In this document: piece after piece, positions 1 to 5,426 of the stretch
Numbering within the stretch: position 1 is the first letter of the stretch
Layout of the letters: each line of letters begins with the position of its first letter
NCBI GenBank assembly: GCA_043798775.1
Contig: JAZDOL010000072.1
Span: 1 to 6,734 of the forward strand
DNA from: CAZUEG01 sp043798775
Lineage (GTDB): Bacteria; Patescibacteriota; Minisyncoccia; Minisyncoccales; GWA2-46-15
Length of the DNA stretch: 6,734 bases
Reading direction: 5' to 3'
Translations under genes and position numbers: made by a program
The notes under the pieces: generated by a model
Told to the model about the DNA's origin: nothing
Seen by the model: the letters and a program-made list of their open reading frames with translations, nothing else
Databases searched by the model: none

Positions 1-1213
1 GCATGAAGCTACTCCAAGAATATCTTTGTGGCCAACGTTACCGACAGTTGATTGTGCAAGAATTAGAAATGGGACGAATGTCAATCCTAACATAGAAAGA
101 TGCTTTAAGGACAATAGTTGTAGGCAAGCAAAAGTCTTAAATGCCACAGCCAGTATTGTTTCTCAAGGAACGGGTCAGGTTCCGTCAGGTTCAGTTACTT
201 CAAATTGGAACTACGACACAACTCCTCCCAATATTAGACCCGATGCTTTTCTAATACAAAGGTTTAAAAAACAAGGGACTATGGAGCAGTATGTGGCCTA
301 CATTCCTTCTTCCTCTCAAACCGGCTATTCGTATACCGATATTTTTTCTCAATCTTCGGATGTTGCCAACTCTTCCGATCTTTTCTACTTGATATGGCCC
401 ATTATCGAATCTAACGAGAGATTGGGGATTTGCCAATACTTTCCAGGGACATACACATCATACACACCGCCGGCTCAGACGAACACCCAGCCCGTTTTCC
501 AACCCCAAGGAGCATTCGAAACAGTAAATAATGCCACATGTAGCATTGCGGGCTGGGCAAGAGATCAGGACGATCCGACAAAATCAGTCGACTTCCATGT
601 TTATGTAAATGGTCCCTACGACGGAGGGGGAACATTTGTCGTGGGGCAAGTGGCTAATTCGCAAAGAACACAAGCTCCAGCGGGTAATTACCAGTTTAAT
701 ATCAATTTTACCCAAGGAGCGATAAGAGACGGAAGACAACATTCTTTATATGTTTATGCGATAAATCTGCCGAATACTCCCGGATGGAGTCAGCTTATCG
801 GGACTAAAGACATAAACTGCCAAGCATCTGGTGCTTTCGCCGCTGCCATTGCCGGAACAAAAAAAACATGCGAATCTTGTACCGCTGGAGGGGAATGCGC
901 CTCCGGAAATTGCGCCAGCGGCAAGTGCGCTTCTGTGCCATGCGCTGCTGGTTCAATTTGTGTTCCTAATCCGATTTGTTCCGAAACTTTTGAAGAATTG
1001 TTGGATAGAATCGCCGGTTTTATATTCTGGGTGGCGATTATTTTGGTCCCGATAATGATCATCATCGGCGCTTTTATCATACTCACTGCCGCTGGCGATC
1101 CGGAAAAAATCAAAAAAGCGATGAATATTTTCCTTTATACCGCTATTGGCGTTATCTTGGTTTTGACCGCGCGAGCATTAGCCTCGGTTATTAATAATAT
1201 TTTTAAAAGTTAA
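1..1213 (+). CDS. Secreted/membrane protein with C-terminal T4SS-pilin-like module (5' truncated)
   Basis: The frame is open from base 2 to the stop at 1211-1213, so the gene enters from the left; a TTG at 26 is the first possible start inside the window but is probably internal. Numbering from that TTG: residues 1-165 are Ser/Thr/Asn-rich with a few cysteines; about 165-265 form a beta-rich domain bounded by C172 and C265, with the signature AGWARDQDDP near its start and SLYVYAI near its end; 282-318 hold eight cysteines at 5-6 residue spacing (C282, 285, 291, 296, 301, 306, 312, 318); about 332-355 and 365-388 are membrane helices joined by GDPEKIKKA. The two helices with a GDPEK-type loop are the hallmark of the VirB2/TrbC-like T4SS pilin family common in CPR bacteria. 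The inferred topology is a surface-exposed ectodomain anchored by the pilin-like module. Role unknown; adhesion or envelope attachment is only a guess. The downstream gene begins 17 nt later. Confidence 0.75.
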   Translation, partial: HEATPRISLWPTLPTVDCARIRNGTNVNPNIERCFKDNSCRQAKVLNATASIVSQGTGQVPSGSVTSNWNYDTTPPNIRPDAFLIQRFKKQGTMEQYVAYIPSSSQTGYSYTDIFSQSSDVANSSDLFYLIWPIIESNERLGICQYFPGTYTSYTPPAQTNTQPVFQPQGAFETVNNATCSIAGWARDQDDPTKSVDFHVYVNGPYDGGGTFVVGQVANSQRTQAPAGNYQFNINFTQGAIRDGRQHSLYVYAINLPNTPGWSQLIGTKDINCQASGAFAAAIAGTKKTCESCTAGGECASGNCASGKCASVPCAAGSICVPNPICSETFEELLDRIAGFIFWVAIILVPIMIIIGAFIILTAAGDPEKIKKAMNIFLYTAIGVILVLTARALASVINNIFKS

Positions 1214-1230
1214 TTATTCAGATAAATTAT

Positions 1231-1965
1231 ATGCATCTTTCAATTATCGTGCCCGCGTACAATGAGGAAAAAAGGCTGCCCAAGACGCTTAGAGAAATTT
1301 ATGCCTACTTGAGAACCCAGCCTTACACCTCGGAAATAATCGTTGTTTCCGACGGCTCAAAGGATAAAACTGTCGAAGTTGCCGAATCAATGATTAAAGA
1401 AATCCCCGCGTTGAAAGTCATCGGCAACAAGGAAAATCGCGGCAAGGGTTATGTGGTAAAAACCGGGATGCTTAACGCAATTGGCGATTACCGGATATTC
1501 ACCGATGCCGACAATTCAACATCAATTGATCATATCGGCAAACTGCTTCCCGAGTTGGAAAGAGGAGTCCCGGTGGTAATCGGTACGCGCGACAGCCGCG
1601 ACGATAAGGACGCGAAACAAGCGCACTCCCAGCCGTTTTACCGCAGATTTATCGGCGATATCTTTAATCTGATGGTGCAGTTTATTCTTGGTTTGTGGGG
1701 GATATGGGATACCCAATGCGGATTTAAGGGGATGTCCAAAGAAGCGGCGGAAACAATATTCAACAAGTGCCTGATTGACCGGTTCGCGTTTGATCCGGAA
1801 ATAATTGTTATCGCCAGAAAGGCGGGCTATCCGATAAAAAAGGTGCCTGTTTATTGGATAAACGATCCCGACAGCAGAGTGAAGCCCAAACACATGATCG
1901 AGATGGCCAAAGATTTAATGAAAATAAGGATTAATTTAATGACCGGAAAATATGGAGCCAAATAA
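1231..1965 (+). CDS. Family 2 glycosyltransferase, dolichyl-phosphate glucose/mannose synthase-like
   Basis: This 244-residue protein has the GT-A fold motifs of glycosyltransferase family 2: the N-terminal LSIIVPAYNEEKRLPKTL, the nucleotide-binding VSDGSKDKT around D41, the metal-binding TDADNS with D92 and D94, IGTRDSR, and TQCGFKG at 161-167, which is characteristic of the DPM1/ALG5 (polyprenyl-phosphate sugar synthase) subgroup. Such enzymes move glucose or mannose from a nucleotide sugar to a polyprenyl phosphate at the inner membrane face. No C-terminal membrane helices of the GtrB type are present, so it is the short, single-domain form; the length is normal for it. The ATG follows the preceding stop by 17 nt with no visible Shine-Dalgarno. 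Its end overlaps galT by 14 nt, implying cotranscription and coupling. The exact sugar and acceptor cannot be read from sequence. Confidence 0.88.
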   Translation: MHLSIIVPAYNEEKRLPKTLREIYAYLRTQPYTSEIIVVSDGSKDKTVEVAESMIKEIPALKVIGNKENRGKGYVVKTGMLNAIGDYRIFTDADNSTSIDHIGKLLPELERGVPVVIGTRDSRDDKDAKQAHSQPFYRRFIGDIFNLMVQFILGLWGIWDTQCGFKGMSKEAAETIFNKCLIDRFAFDPEIIVIARKAGYPIKKVPVYWINDPDSRVKPKHMIEMAKDLMKIRINLMTGKYGAK

Positions 1966-2989
1966 AAACGAAAAGCAGTTTCCGTCGGAATTGCGTTTTG
2001 ATTTAGTTGGTCAAGATTGGGTGGTAATTGCCACCGGGAGAGCAAAAAGACCAGAGACCTTCAAAAAAGAAAAACGGAAAACGGAAGAGATACCTCGCGC
2101 GCTTTGTCCATTCTGTAAAATCGGGACCCAAGAAAAGCCAGTCGTCGTTTTTAAAAACGGCCGCGAACTGCCCAAAGAAGCCGATACCTTGAAAGGATGG
2201 ACGGCCCTGTCAATTCCCAACAAATATCCGGCGTTTGTTCCATCGGGAATACCGGAAGTGACAGTTGAGGGTGGTATCTACCGGCGGATGCATGCTGTCG
2301 GTTTTCATGAAGTTGTCGTGACACAAGATCACAAAAAATCATTGGCATTGCTTTCTGTTGATAAAGTTAAAGAAGTGATTGATGTTTATCACGCGCGTTA
2401 CCGCGATTTAATGAAATATGATTTTGTTTCGTATATTTCCATATTTCATAATCATGGCAAAGAAGCAGGAGCTTCGATAAGTCATCCCCACTCGCAAATC
2501 ATTACCACCCCTTTGATAGATAACGACTTAAAAAATTCGCTTTCGGGCGCCTGCGAATATTACAGAAAACATAAAGAGTGCGTTTATTGCGCAATGGATA
2601 AATGGGAGATCAAAGATAGGAAACGGATTGTCTATGAAAACAAGGACTTTTTAGCGATTTGTCCGTTTGCTTCCAAATCGGCGTTTGAGGTAATCATATC
2701 GCCGAAGAGGCATATGTCGTATTTTGAAAAAATCACAAACCAGGAAAAACAAAATCTTGCGGATGCTTTCCGCGCGGTCCTGAAAAAGATATATAAGGGT
2801 TTAAATGACCCAGCGTATAACTTTTACCTGCATTCTGCGCCTTGCGATGGTCATAATTATGATTATTACCATTGGCATTGGACAATTCTTCCTAAAACAG
2901 CCACATGGGCAGGGTTTGAAATGGGAACGCAGATTGAGATATCGACAATCGAACCGGAAAAAGCCGCGGAATTTTTGAGAAAACAATGA
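1952..2989 (+). CDS. galT: Galactose-1-phosphate uridylyltransferase (HIT superfamily)
   Basis: The 345-residue product exchanges UMP between UDP-glucose and galactose-1-phosphate in the Leloir pathway, in the cytoplasm. Motifs in order: FDLVGQDWVVIATGRAKRP at the N-terminus; CPFC at C52/C55; GFHEVVV with H119; IFHNHGKEAGASISHPHSQ, in which H178 is the expected fourth zinc ligand, H180 the uridylylated nucleophile and Q182 the conserved glutamine; a second CVYC pair (C210/C213); and HWHW (H307, H309), matching the C-terminal HxH metal site. C52, C55, H119 and H178 line up with the classical zinc site. Length is normal. The ATG lies inside the end of the glycosyltransferase gene; a weak GGA precedes it. 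Relatives acting on other sugar phosphates (such as ADP-glucose phosphorylase) share this fold, so substrate choice is slightly uncertain. No galK or galE is visible here. Confidence 0.9.
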   Translation: MEPNKNEKQFPSELRFDLVGQDWVVIATGRAKRPETFKKEKRKTEEIPRALCPFCKIGTQEKPVVVFKNGRELPKEADTLKGWTALSIPNKYPAFVPSGIPEVTVEGGIYRRMHAVGFHEVVVTQDHKKSLALLSVDKVKEVIDVYHARYRDLMKYDFVSYISIFHNHGKEAGASISHPHSQIITTPLIDNDLKNSLSGACEYYRKHKECVYCAMDKWEIKDRKRIVYENKDFLAICPFASKSAFEVIISPKRHMSYFEKITNQEKQNLADAFRAVLKKIYKGLNDPAYNFYLHSAPCDGHNYDYYHWHWTILPKTATWAGFEMGTQIEISTIEPEKAAEFLRKQ

Positions 2990-2991
2990 AA

Positions 2992-3026
2992 GATTTATGA
3001 TTTATGATTGATGATTTATGATTGAT
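2992..3026 (+). repeat. Tandem 14-bp repeat in galT/COG2426 spacer
   Basis: The 48-nt spacer after galT holds two exact head-to-tail copies of GATTTATGATTGAT (2999-3012 and 3013-3026), preceded by a 7-nt partial copy (2992-2998). It contains no convincing promoter or hairpin. It looks like replication slippage, or a short intergenic repeat of AT-rich type. Confidence 0.8.
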
Positions 3027-3037
3027 AAATTTAGATT

Positions 3038-3502
3038 ATGATTTTGTCTCCGGAAATTAAAACACTATTAATTGCAATGTCGCCTCTTGTTGAATTAAGG
3101 GGAGCGATTCCGATTGCTATAACTGTTTATCATCTGCCGATTATCACGGCGTACATGTTGGCGGTAATCGGCAATCTGGTTCCTCTTATTTCCATCGTTC
3201 TTGTCGGCAATCCTCTGGCGATATGGTTTTCTAAACTATCGCCGATATTTAAAACAATAATTGATTTTGTTTTTAGTAAAGTAAGAAAGAAAACAGAAAA
3301 GCTGGGAATGTTAGGAGAAAATTTGATTGTTGTCACCTTAACGGCGATTCCAATTCCATTTATTGGGGGATGGACGGGAGCGATTAGCGCTGTTATTTTA
3401 GGACTACCAGCCAAGAGGGCGGTGTTGATGGTTTTTTTAGGAACAATAATCTCTGGGATAATCGTAACCGCGTTAACCTTAGCGGGAGTTAAATTATTTT
3501 GA
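3038..3502 (+). CDS. COG2426 'small multidrug export protein' family membrane protein
   Basis: A 154-residue, strongly hydrophobic protein with about four membrane segments (roughly 8-28, 33-60, 90-117 and 125-153). The family signature is ELRGAIPIA at residues 19-27, and the second half carries IPIPFIGGWTGA with W112-A115, a re-entrant-loop-like motif. Both match the Sm_multidrug_ex family (PF06695/COG2426). The family name comes from a weakly supported export phenotype; its actual substrate is unknown, so a transport role should be read cautiously. The ATG at 3038 is 48 nt after galT and shows no Shine-Dalgarno. The stop is followed by tpiA after only 5 nt (or overlaps it by 4 nt if a TTG start is used), so these two genes are very likely cotranscribed. 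Confidence 0.85.
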   Translation: MILSPEIKTLLIAMSPLVELRGAIPIAITVYHLPIITAYMLAVIGNLVPLISIVLVGNPLAIWFSKLSPIFKTIIDFVFSKVRKKTEKLGMLGENLIVVTLTAIPIPFIGGWTGAISAVILGLPAKRAVLMVFLGTIISGIIVTALTLAGVKLF

Positions 3503-3507
3503 TTATT

Positions 3508-4275
3508 ATGAAAAAGATAATCATTACCAAAAAGGTAATTATTGCCAATTGGAAAATCAATCCGCTAACCGAAAAAAAAGCAAAAAAACTTTTTGGTGAT
3601 ACAGTTGGTGGGTTTAAGAATAGCGAAAATATCGAGCTGGTTATTTGTCCTCCCGATATCTATTTGCCGTTATTTAAAAATCATTCTCAAAAAGTTAAAC
3701 TTGGAGCGCAGGATTGTTTCTGGAAGAAGGGGGGAGCGTATACCGGAGAAATATCGCCTGATATTCTAAAGAACTACGGTATTAGTTATGTAATTTTGGG
3801 CCATAGCGAAAGAAGGATTAATTTGAAAGAGACAGACATCATGATTGCCCAAAAAATCAAAATCGCGCAATCCGCTGGCTTAAAAACGATTCTTTGTGTT
3901 GGCGAGAATGCTGCGCAGAAAAGACAAAGGAATACCTTTTCGGTTATCAAAAAACAACTAACGGAATCTTTATCTTTGTTGGGTAAAAGCAAATTAAGCG
4001 GTTTAATCATCGCTTATGAACCGGTGTGGGCAATCGGTCCCGGCGATCCCTGTCCGAGAGAAACGGCGCTAATAGCAATGGCAAATATTAAGGCAATGTT
4101 GGTAAAATTATTCGGTGAAAATGGAGCTAATATTCCGATACTATATGGCGGTAGCGTTGATGCAACCAATGCCAACAATTACCTGGAGAACGACGGCTTC
4201 GATGGACTTTTAATCGGTGGCGCGTCGTTAAACGGTAAAGAAATGACGAAGATATTCTCCTCTATTGTTGGATAG
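3508..4275 (+). CDS. tpiA: Triosephosphate isomerase
   Basis: The enzyme interconverts dihydroxyacetone phosphate and glyceraldehyde-3-phosphate in glycolysis, in the cytoplasm. The 255-residue product has all active-site elements of the TIM barrel: NWK with N14 and catalytic K16; VILGHSERR with the electrophile H99; YEPVWAIG with the catalytic base E171, followed by the mobile loop (GPGDPCPRETA); and the phosphate-binding YGGSVD at 213-218 and LLIGGASL near the end. Length is typical. I chose ATG 3508. A TTG at 3499 would add three residues (M-I-I) and overlap the previous stop by 4 nt; it has a weak GGGAG 10 nt upstream, so it cannot be excluded. It is the last gene of the left-hand cluster. 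No terminator is visible directly after it, and the next promoter starts within about 45 nt. Confidence 0.93.
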   Translation: MKKIIITKKVIIANWKINPLTEKKAKKLFGDTVGGFKNSENIELVICPPDIYLPLFKNHSQKVKLGAQDCFWKKGGAYTGEISPDILKNYGISYVILGHSERRINLKETDIMIAQKIKIAQSAGLKTILCVGENAAQKRQRNTFSVIKKQLTESLSLLGKSKLSGLIIAYEPVWAIGPGDPCPRETALIAMANIKAMLVKLFGENGANIPILYGGSVDATNANNYLENDGFDGLLIGGASLNGKEMTKIFSSIVG

Positions 4276-4317
4276 CGTTGATCGAATCCGAGAATATAGA
4301 AGCCCCAAGGTATAAAA

Positions 4318-4345
4318 TTGACAAGATGTTTTTGGTTGATATAAT
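4318..4345 (+). promoter_or_regulatory. Consensus sigma70-type promoter, predicted leaderless
   Basis: A perfect -35 TTGACA (4318-4323) and a perfect -10 TATAAT (4340-4345) are separated by 16 nt. The ATG of the first coiled-coil gene begins 6 nt after the -10, just where transcription should start, so the message is predicted to begin at or within a base of its own start codon. No Shine-Dalgarno precedes the gene, which agrees. Confidence 0.72.
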
Positions 4346-4351
4346 AAGAAT

Positions 4352-4624
4352 ATGAAAAAGGAAGTAAAAAAACAAATTACCCTAGACGATTTGGCGACAA
4401 TGATTGCCAACGGTTTTAACGAAGTTAGTGATAATTTTAAAGGAAATCGTCAAGAACACGAAAAGATCTTTACTCGATTAGATAATTTGGAGCAAGGCCA
4501 AGAAGAGATTAAACTTAAACTAGACCAAGTAGCTTATCGCTTTGAAGTGGAAGAATTAAACCGACGCTTAAGGTTGGTGGAAATGAAGCTTGGAATGAAA
4601 TTAGGCGTTGATAGAGACAAATAA
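4352..4624 (+). CDS. Small coiled-coil protein, copy 1 (ITLDDL family)
   Basis: A 90-residue hypothetical protein. Residues 1-8 are basic; ITLDDLATMIANGFNEV (9-25) looks like a short amphipathic helical head; from about 29 to 82 it is charged and heptad-patterned, including RLDNLEQGQEEIKLKLDQV and VEELNRRLRLVEMKL, so it should form a coiled coil and oligomerise. No membrane segment, signal peptide or catalytic motif is seen. Similar short proteins with a (K)xITLDDLAxM head followed by a coil are common hypotheticals in CPR genomes; function unknown. It is 81/90 identical to the next gene, which carries a 7-residue insertion, so the two are recent tandem duplicates. The start is fixed by the consensus promoter immediately upstream. 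Autonomous transcription, not read-through from tpiA, seems likely. Confidence 0.75.
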   Translation: MKKEVKKQITLDDLATMIANGFNEVSDNFKGNRQEHEKIFTRLDNLEQGQEEIKLKLDQVAYRFEVEELNRRLRLVEMKLGMKLGVDRDK

Positions 4625-4636
4625 CTGTGGTATTAA
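4608..4636 (+). promoter_or_regulatory. Promoter-like element for copy 2, predicted leaderless
   Basis: TTGATA (4608-4613) and TATTAA (4631-4636) are spaced 17 nt apart, and the ATG at 4644 begins 7 nt further on. The -35 lies inside the last codons of copy 1. It is weaker than the promoter of copy 1 but has the same geometry, again with no Shine-Dalgarno. Confidence 0.5.
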
Positions 4637-4643
4637 TAAAGAT

Positions 4644-4937
4644 ATGGACAAGAAGATAAAAAAACAAATTACCCTAGACGATTTGGCGACAATGATTGCC
4701 AATGGTTTTAATGAAGTTGGCGATAACTTTAAAGGAAATCGTCAAGAGCACGAAAGGATTTTTAAAATACTTGACAATCATACTGCGCGGTTAGATAATT
4801 TGGAGCAAGGTCAGGAAGAGATTAGGCTTAAATTAGACCAAGTGGCTTATCGATTTGAGGTGGAAGAATTAAACCGACGCTTAAGGTTGGTGGAAATGAA
4901 ACTAGGGATAAAATCAGGTGTTGACAGAGACAAATAA
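4644..4937 (+). CDS. Small coiled-coil protein, copy 2 (one extra heptad)
   Basis: A 97-residue paralogue of the gene just upstream: same basic start, same ITLDDLATMIANGFNEV head, same C-terminal coil ending GVDRDK. Outside the insertion there are nine substitutions, mostly conservative (K/R, V/I, M/I), which suggests both copies have been kept under protein-level selection. After F40 it carries seven extra residues (the segment reads KILDNHTA before RLDN); the insert repeats the LDN element of the neighbouring heptad, so the coil is lengthened by one full heptad without loss of register. I chose ATG 4644; a TTG at 4608 would add 12 residues read from the tail of copy 1 and is not supported by the alignment. 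Copies 1 and 2 may form homo- or hetero-oligomers; that is inference. Function unknown. Confidence 0.75.
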   Translation: MDKKIKKQITLDDLATMIANGFNEVGDNFKGNRQEHERIFKILDNHTARLDNLEQGQEEIRLKLDQVAYRFEVEELNRRLRLVEMKLGIKSGVDRDK

Positions 4938-5022
4938 CTGTGGTATTAATAAAAATATGAAAAATAAATTTGTCACATCAACTAATTGGTATTATCCGCT
5001 GTCTATTGTCGGTCGGTTTTAG
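4921..5022 (+). other. Third promoter-like copy with a short orphan reading frame
   Basis: TTGACA (4921-4926) and TATTAA (4944-4949), 17 nt apart, are followed 7 nt later by an ATG (4957). The frame it opens has 21 codons (starts MKNKFVTSTNWYY, stop 5020-5022) and no similarity to the coiled-coil gene. It is probably the duplicated promoter tail joined to unrelated sequence. It may be transcribed as far as the terminator at 5050-5074, giving an RNA of about 120 nt, but I see no sign that the peptide matters. Confidence 0.35.
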
Positions 5023-5049
5023 TTTTTCACTATCCTTTATATAAGAACT

Positions 5050-5074
5050 ACCGTCCGACAAGGACGGTTTTTTT
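5050..5074 (+). terminator. Intrinsic terminator after the coiled-coil genes
   Basis: ACCGTCC (5050-5056), loop GACAA, GGACGGT (5062-5068), and a T-tract running to 5074. This 7-bp GC-rich stem with a U-run is a standard Rho-independent terminator for transcripts from the promoters at 4318, 4608 and 4921. Confidence 0.8.
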
Positions 5075-5092
5075 GTTCGCCGAAGCGAACAA
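5073..5092. repeat. Perfect hairpin TTGTTCGC-CGAA-GCGAACAA
   Basis: An 8-bp perfect stem with a CGAA loop starts in the T-run of the preceding terminator. It may act as a second terminator stem, or belong to the hairpin chain that follows. Confidence 0.65.
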
Positions 5093-5177
5093 CCCTCCGT
5101 AGTTTCGCTTAGCGAGACGAAGGAGGGGTAGTCCGTAGATAGACAATTCGTCGTAGTCTCGCTTAGCGAGACGAGGG
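5093..5177. repeat. Two copies of a palindromic intergenic repeat
   Basis: Two 26-nt copies (5098-5123 and 5152-5177) match at 24 of 26 positions and share the core TCGCTTAGCGAGACGA. The second has a perfect 8-bp inverted repeat (GTCTCGCT/AGCGAGAC, 5156-5172). The first is also enclosed by CCCTCC (5093-5098) and GGAGGG (5122-5127), giving a long imperfect hairpin. Copies start 54 nt apart. They look like REP/MITE-type intergenic repeats rather than a gene. Confidence 0.7.
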
Positions 5178-5182
5178 CGAGT

Positions 5183-5263
5183 AACCGATTGATTCCACGG
5201 GGTCTAACTCCGCGGGAACTCTGCAAAGAAATTTATGACTATCTTGTTAGTAAAATTCAATAA
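5183..5263 (+). pseudogene. Possible C-terminal remnant of an unknown protein
   Basis: Reading 5183-5263 gives 26 protein-like codons and a TAA, including GLTPRELCKEIYDYLVSKIQ, which would form a good amphipathic helix. Upstream the same frame runs only through the palindromic repeat to a TAG at 5129-5131, so no full gene exists. It could be the tail of a gene disrupted by the repeat or a rearrangement. I do not recognise the family, and a chance reading is possible. Confidence 0.25.
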
Positions 5264-5279
5264 AACAACCAGCCAGTAT

Positions 5280-5288
5280 TGGTATTAT
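5280..5288 (+). promoter_or_regulatory. Possible extended -10 promoter for the gene pair
   Basis: TG-G-TATTAT (5280-5288) matches an extended -10 element. No good -35 lies 16-18 nt upstream. Initiation near 5295 would give a leader of about 130 nt covering the alternative stems described in the next entry. Confidence 0.3.
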
Positions 5289-5301
5289 GTCTTTTTCTTA
5301 A

Positions 5302-5413
5302 GGCCGGTTTTATGCGTTTTGTATAGCGAAAGCATGTAACGAGAACTGTTCTCGGGACATTAAGATCACATAGAACTTATTAAACCGGCCTGAAGAGGGC
5401 CGGTTATCTTTTT
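5302..5413 (+). promoter_or_regulatory. Attenuator/riboswitch-like leader with two exclusive stems
   Basis: GGCCGGTTT (5302-5310) pairs perfectly with AAACCGGCC (5382-5390), enclosing 71 nt. AACCGGCC (5383-5390) also pairs perfectly with GGCCGGTT (5398-5405), making an 8-bp hairpin followed by ATCTTTTT, a typical terminator just before the Shine-Dalgarno. The two stems share one strand and cannot coexist, so the outer stem would act as an antiterminator (an ON-type layout). The enclosed part holds a hairpin at 5334-5360: ATGT/ACAT, tandem A-G mismatches, then CGAGAA-CTG-TTCTCG. A smaller bulged stem (ATGC 5312-5315 with GCAT 5332-5335) competes with it at its 5' strand. I recognise no known riboswitch class. 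Confidence 0.5.
5383..5413 (+). terminator. Terminator hairpin in the leader
   Basis: AACCGGCC, loop TGAAGAG, GGCCGGTT (5383-5405), then ATCTTTTT to 5413. It sits upstream of the 90-residue gene and overlaps none of it, so it should either end incoming transcripts or act conditionally as part of the leader. Confidence 0.65.
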
Positions 5414-5426
5414 GAGGAGGGGCACT

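Larger units (their letters stand above)
4352..4956 (+). repeat. Tandem duplication of the coiled-coil gene unit
   Basis: Two head-to-tail units, start codon to start codon: 4352-4643 (292 nt) and 4644-4956 (313 nt). The 21-nt difference is the in-frame insertion around 4764-4787. Both units end with nearly the same non-coding tail (AACTGTGGTATTAATAAA plus a few bases). Similarity stops at the ATG at 4957, which marks the right edge of the duplication. Confidence 0.85.
4938..5426. other. Long non-coding, hairpin-rich interval
   Basis: This stretch of about 490 nt has no convincing gene. In order it holds the third promoter-like copy, a terminator, a perfect hairpin, two palindromic repeats, a possible C-terminal gene remnant ending at 5263, a possible extended -10 (TGGTATTAT at 5280-5288), and the structured leader of the next gene pair. 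It marks the junction between the AT-rich, Shine-Dalgarno-poor left part and the more G+C-rich, Shine-Dalgarno-rich right part. Confidence 0.7.

Noticed and set aside
26..28. TTG as the true start of the first gene
   Set aside because: The frame stays open to the left edge, no Shine-Dalgarno or signal peptide follows, and the protein begins abruptly; a 5' truncation by the window is more likely.
3130..3414. 94-codon reading frame on the minus strand
   Set aside because: It lies wholly inside the COG2426 gene, which has clear family motifs, so it is a shadow frame.
4276..4317. Terminator after tpiA
   Set aside because: I found no GC-rich stem with a T-run in this short gap; transcription may continue into the coiled-coil genes.
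4608..4643. TTG start adding 12 residues to coiled-coil copy 2
   Set aside because: The extra residues are read from the tail of copy 1 and its spacer, and copy 1 has no counterpart; ATG 4644 aligns with the start of copy 1.
5098..5177. Two-repeat CRISPR-like pattern with a 28-nt spacer
   Set aside because: Only two units, strongly self-complementary over their centre, not identical, and no cas genes; a palindromic intergenic repeat explains it better.
4978..5226. 82-codon reading frame on the minus strand
   Set aside because: It runs through the terminator and palindromic repeats, and the repeated SLSETT arises from the repeat itself; no promoter or ribosome-binding site is seen.
5340..5354. 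CGAGAAC-T-GTTCTCG as a LexA-type operator
   Set aside because: The half-sites are too close for either the E. coli or the Bacillus LexA consensus; it fits better as the hairpin inside the leader.
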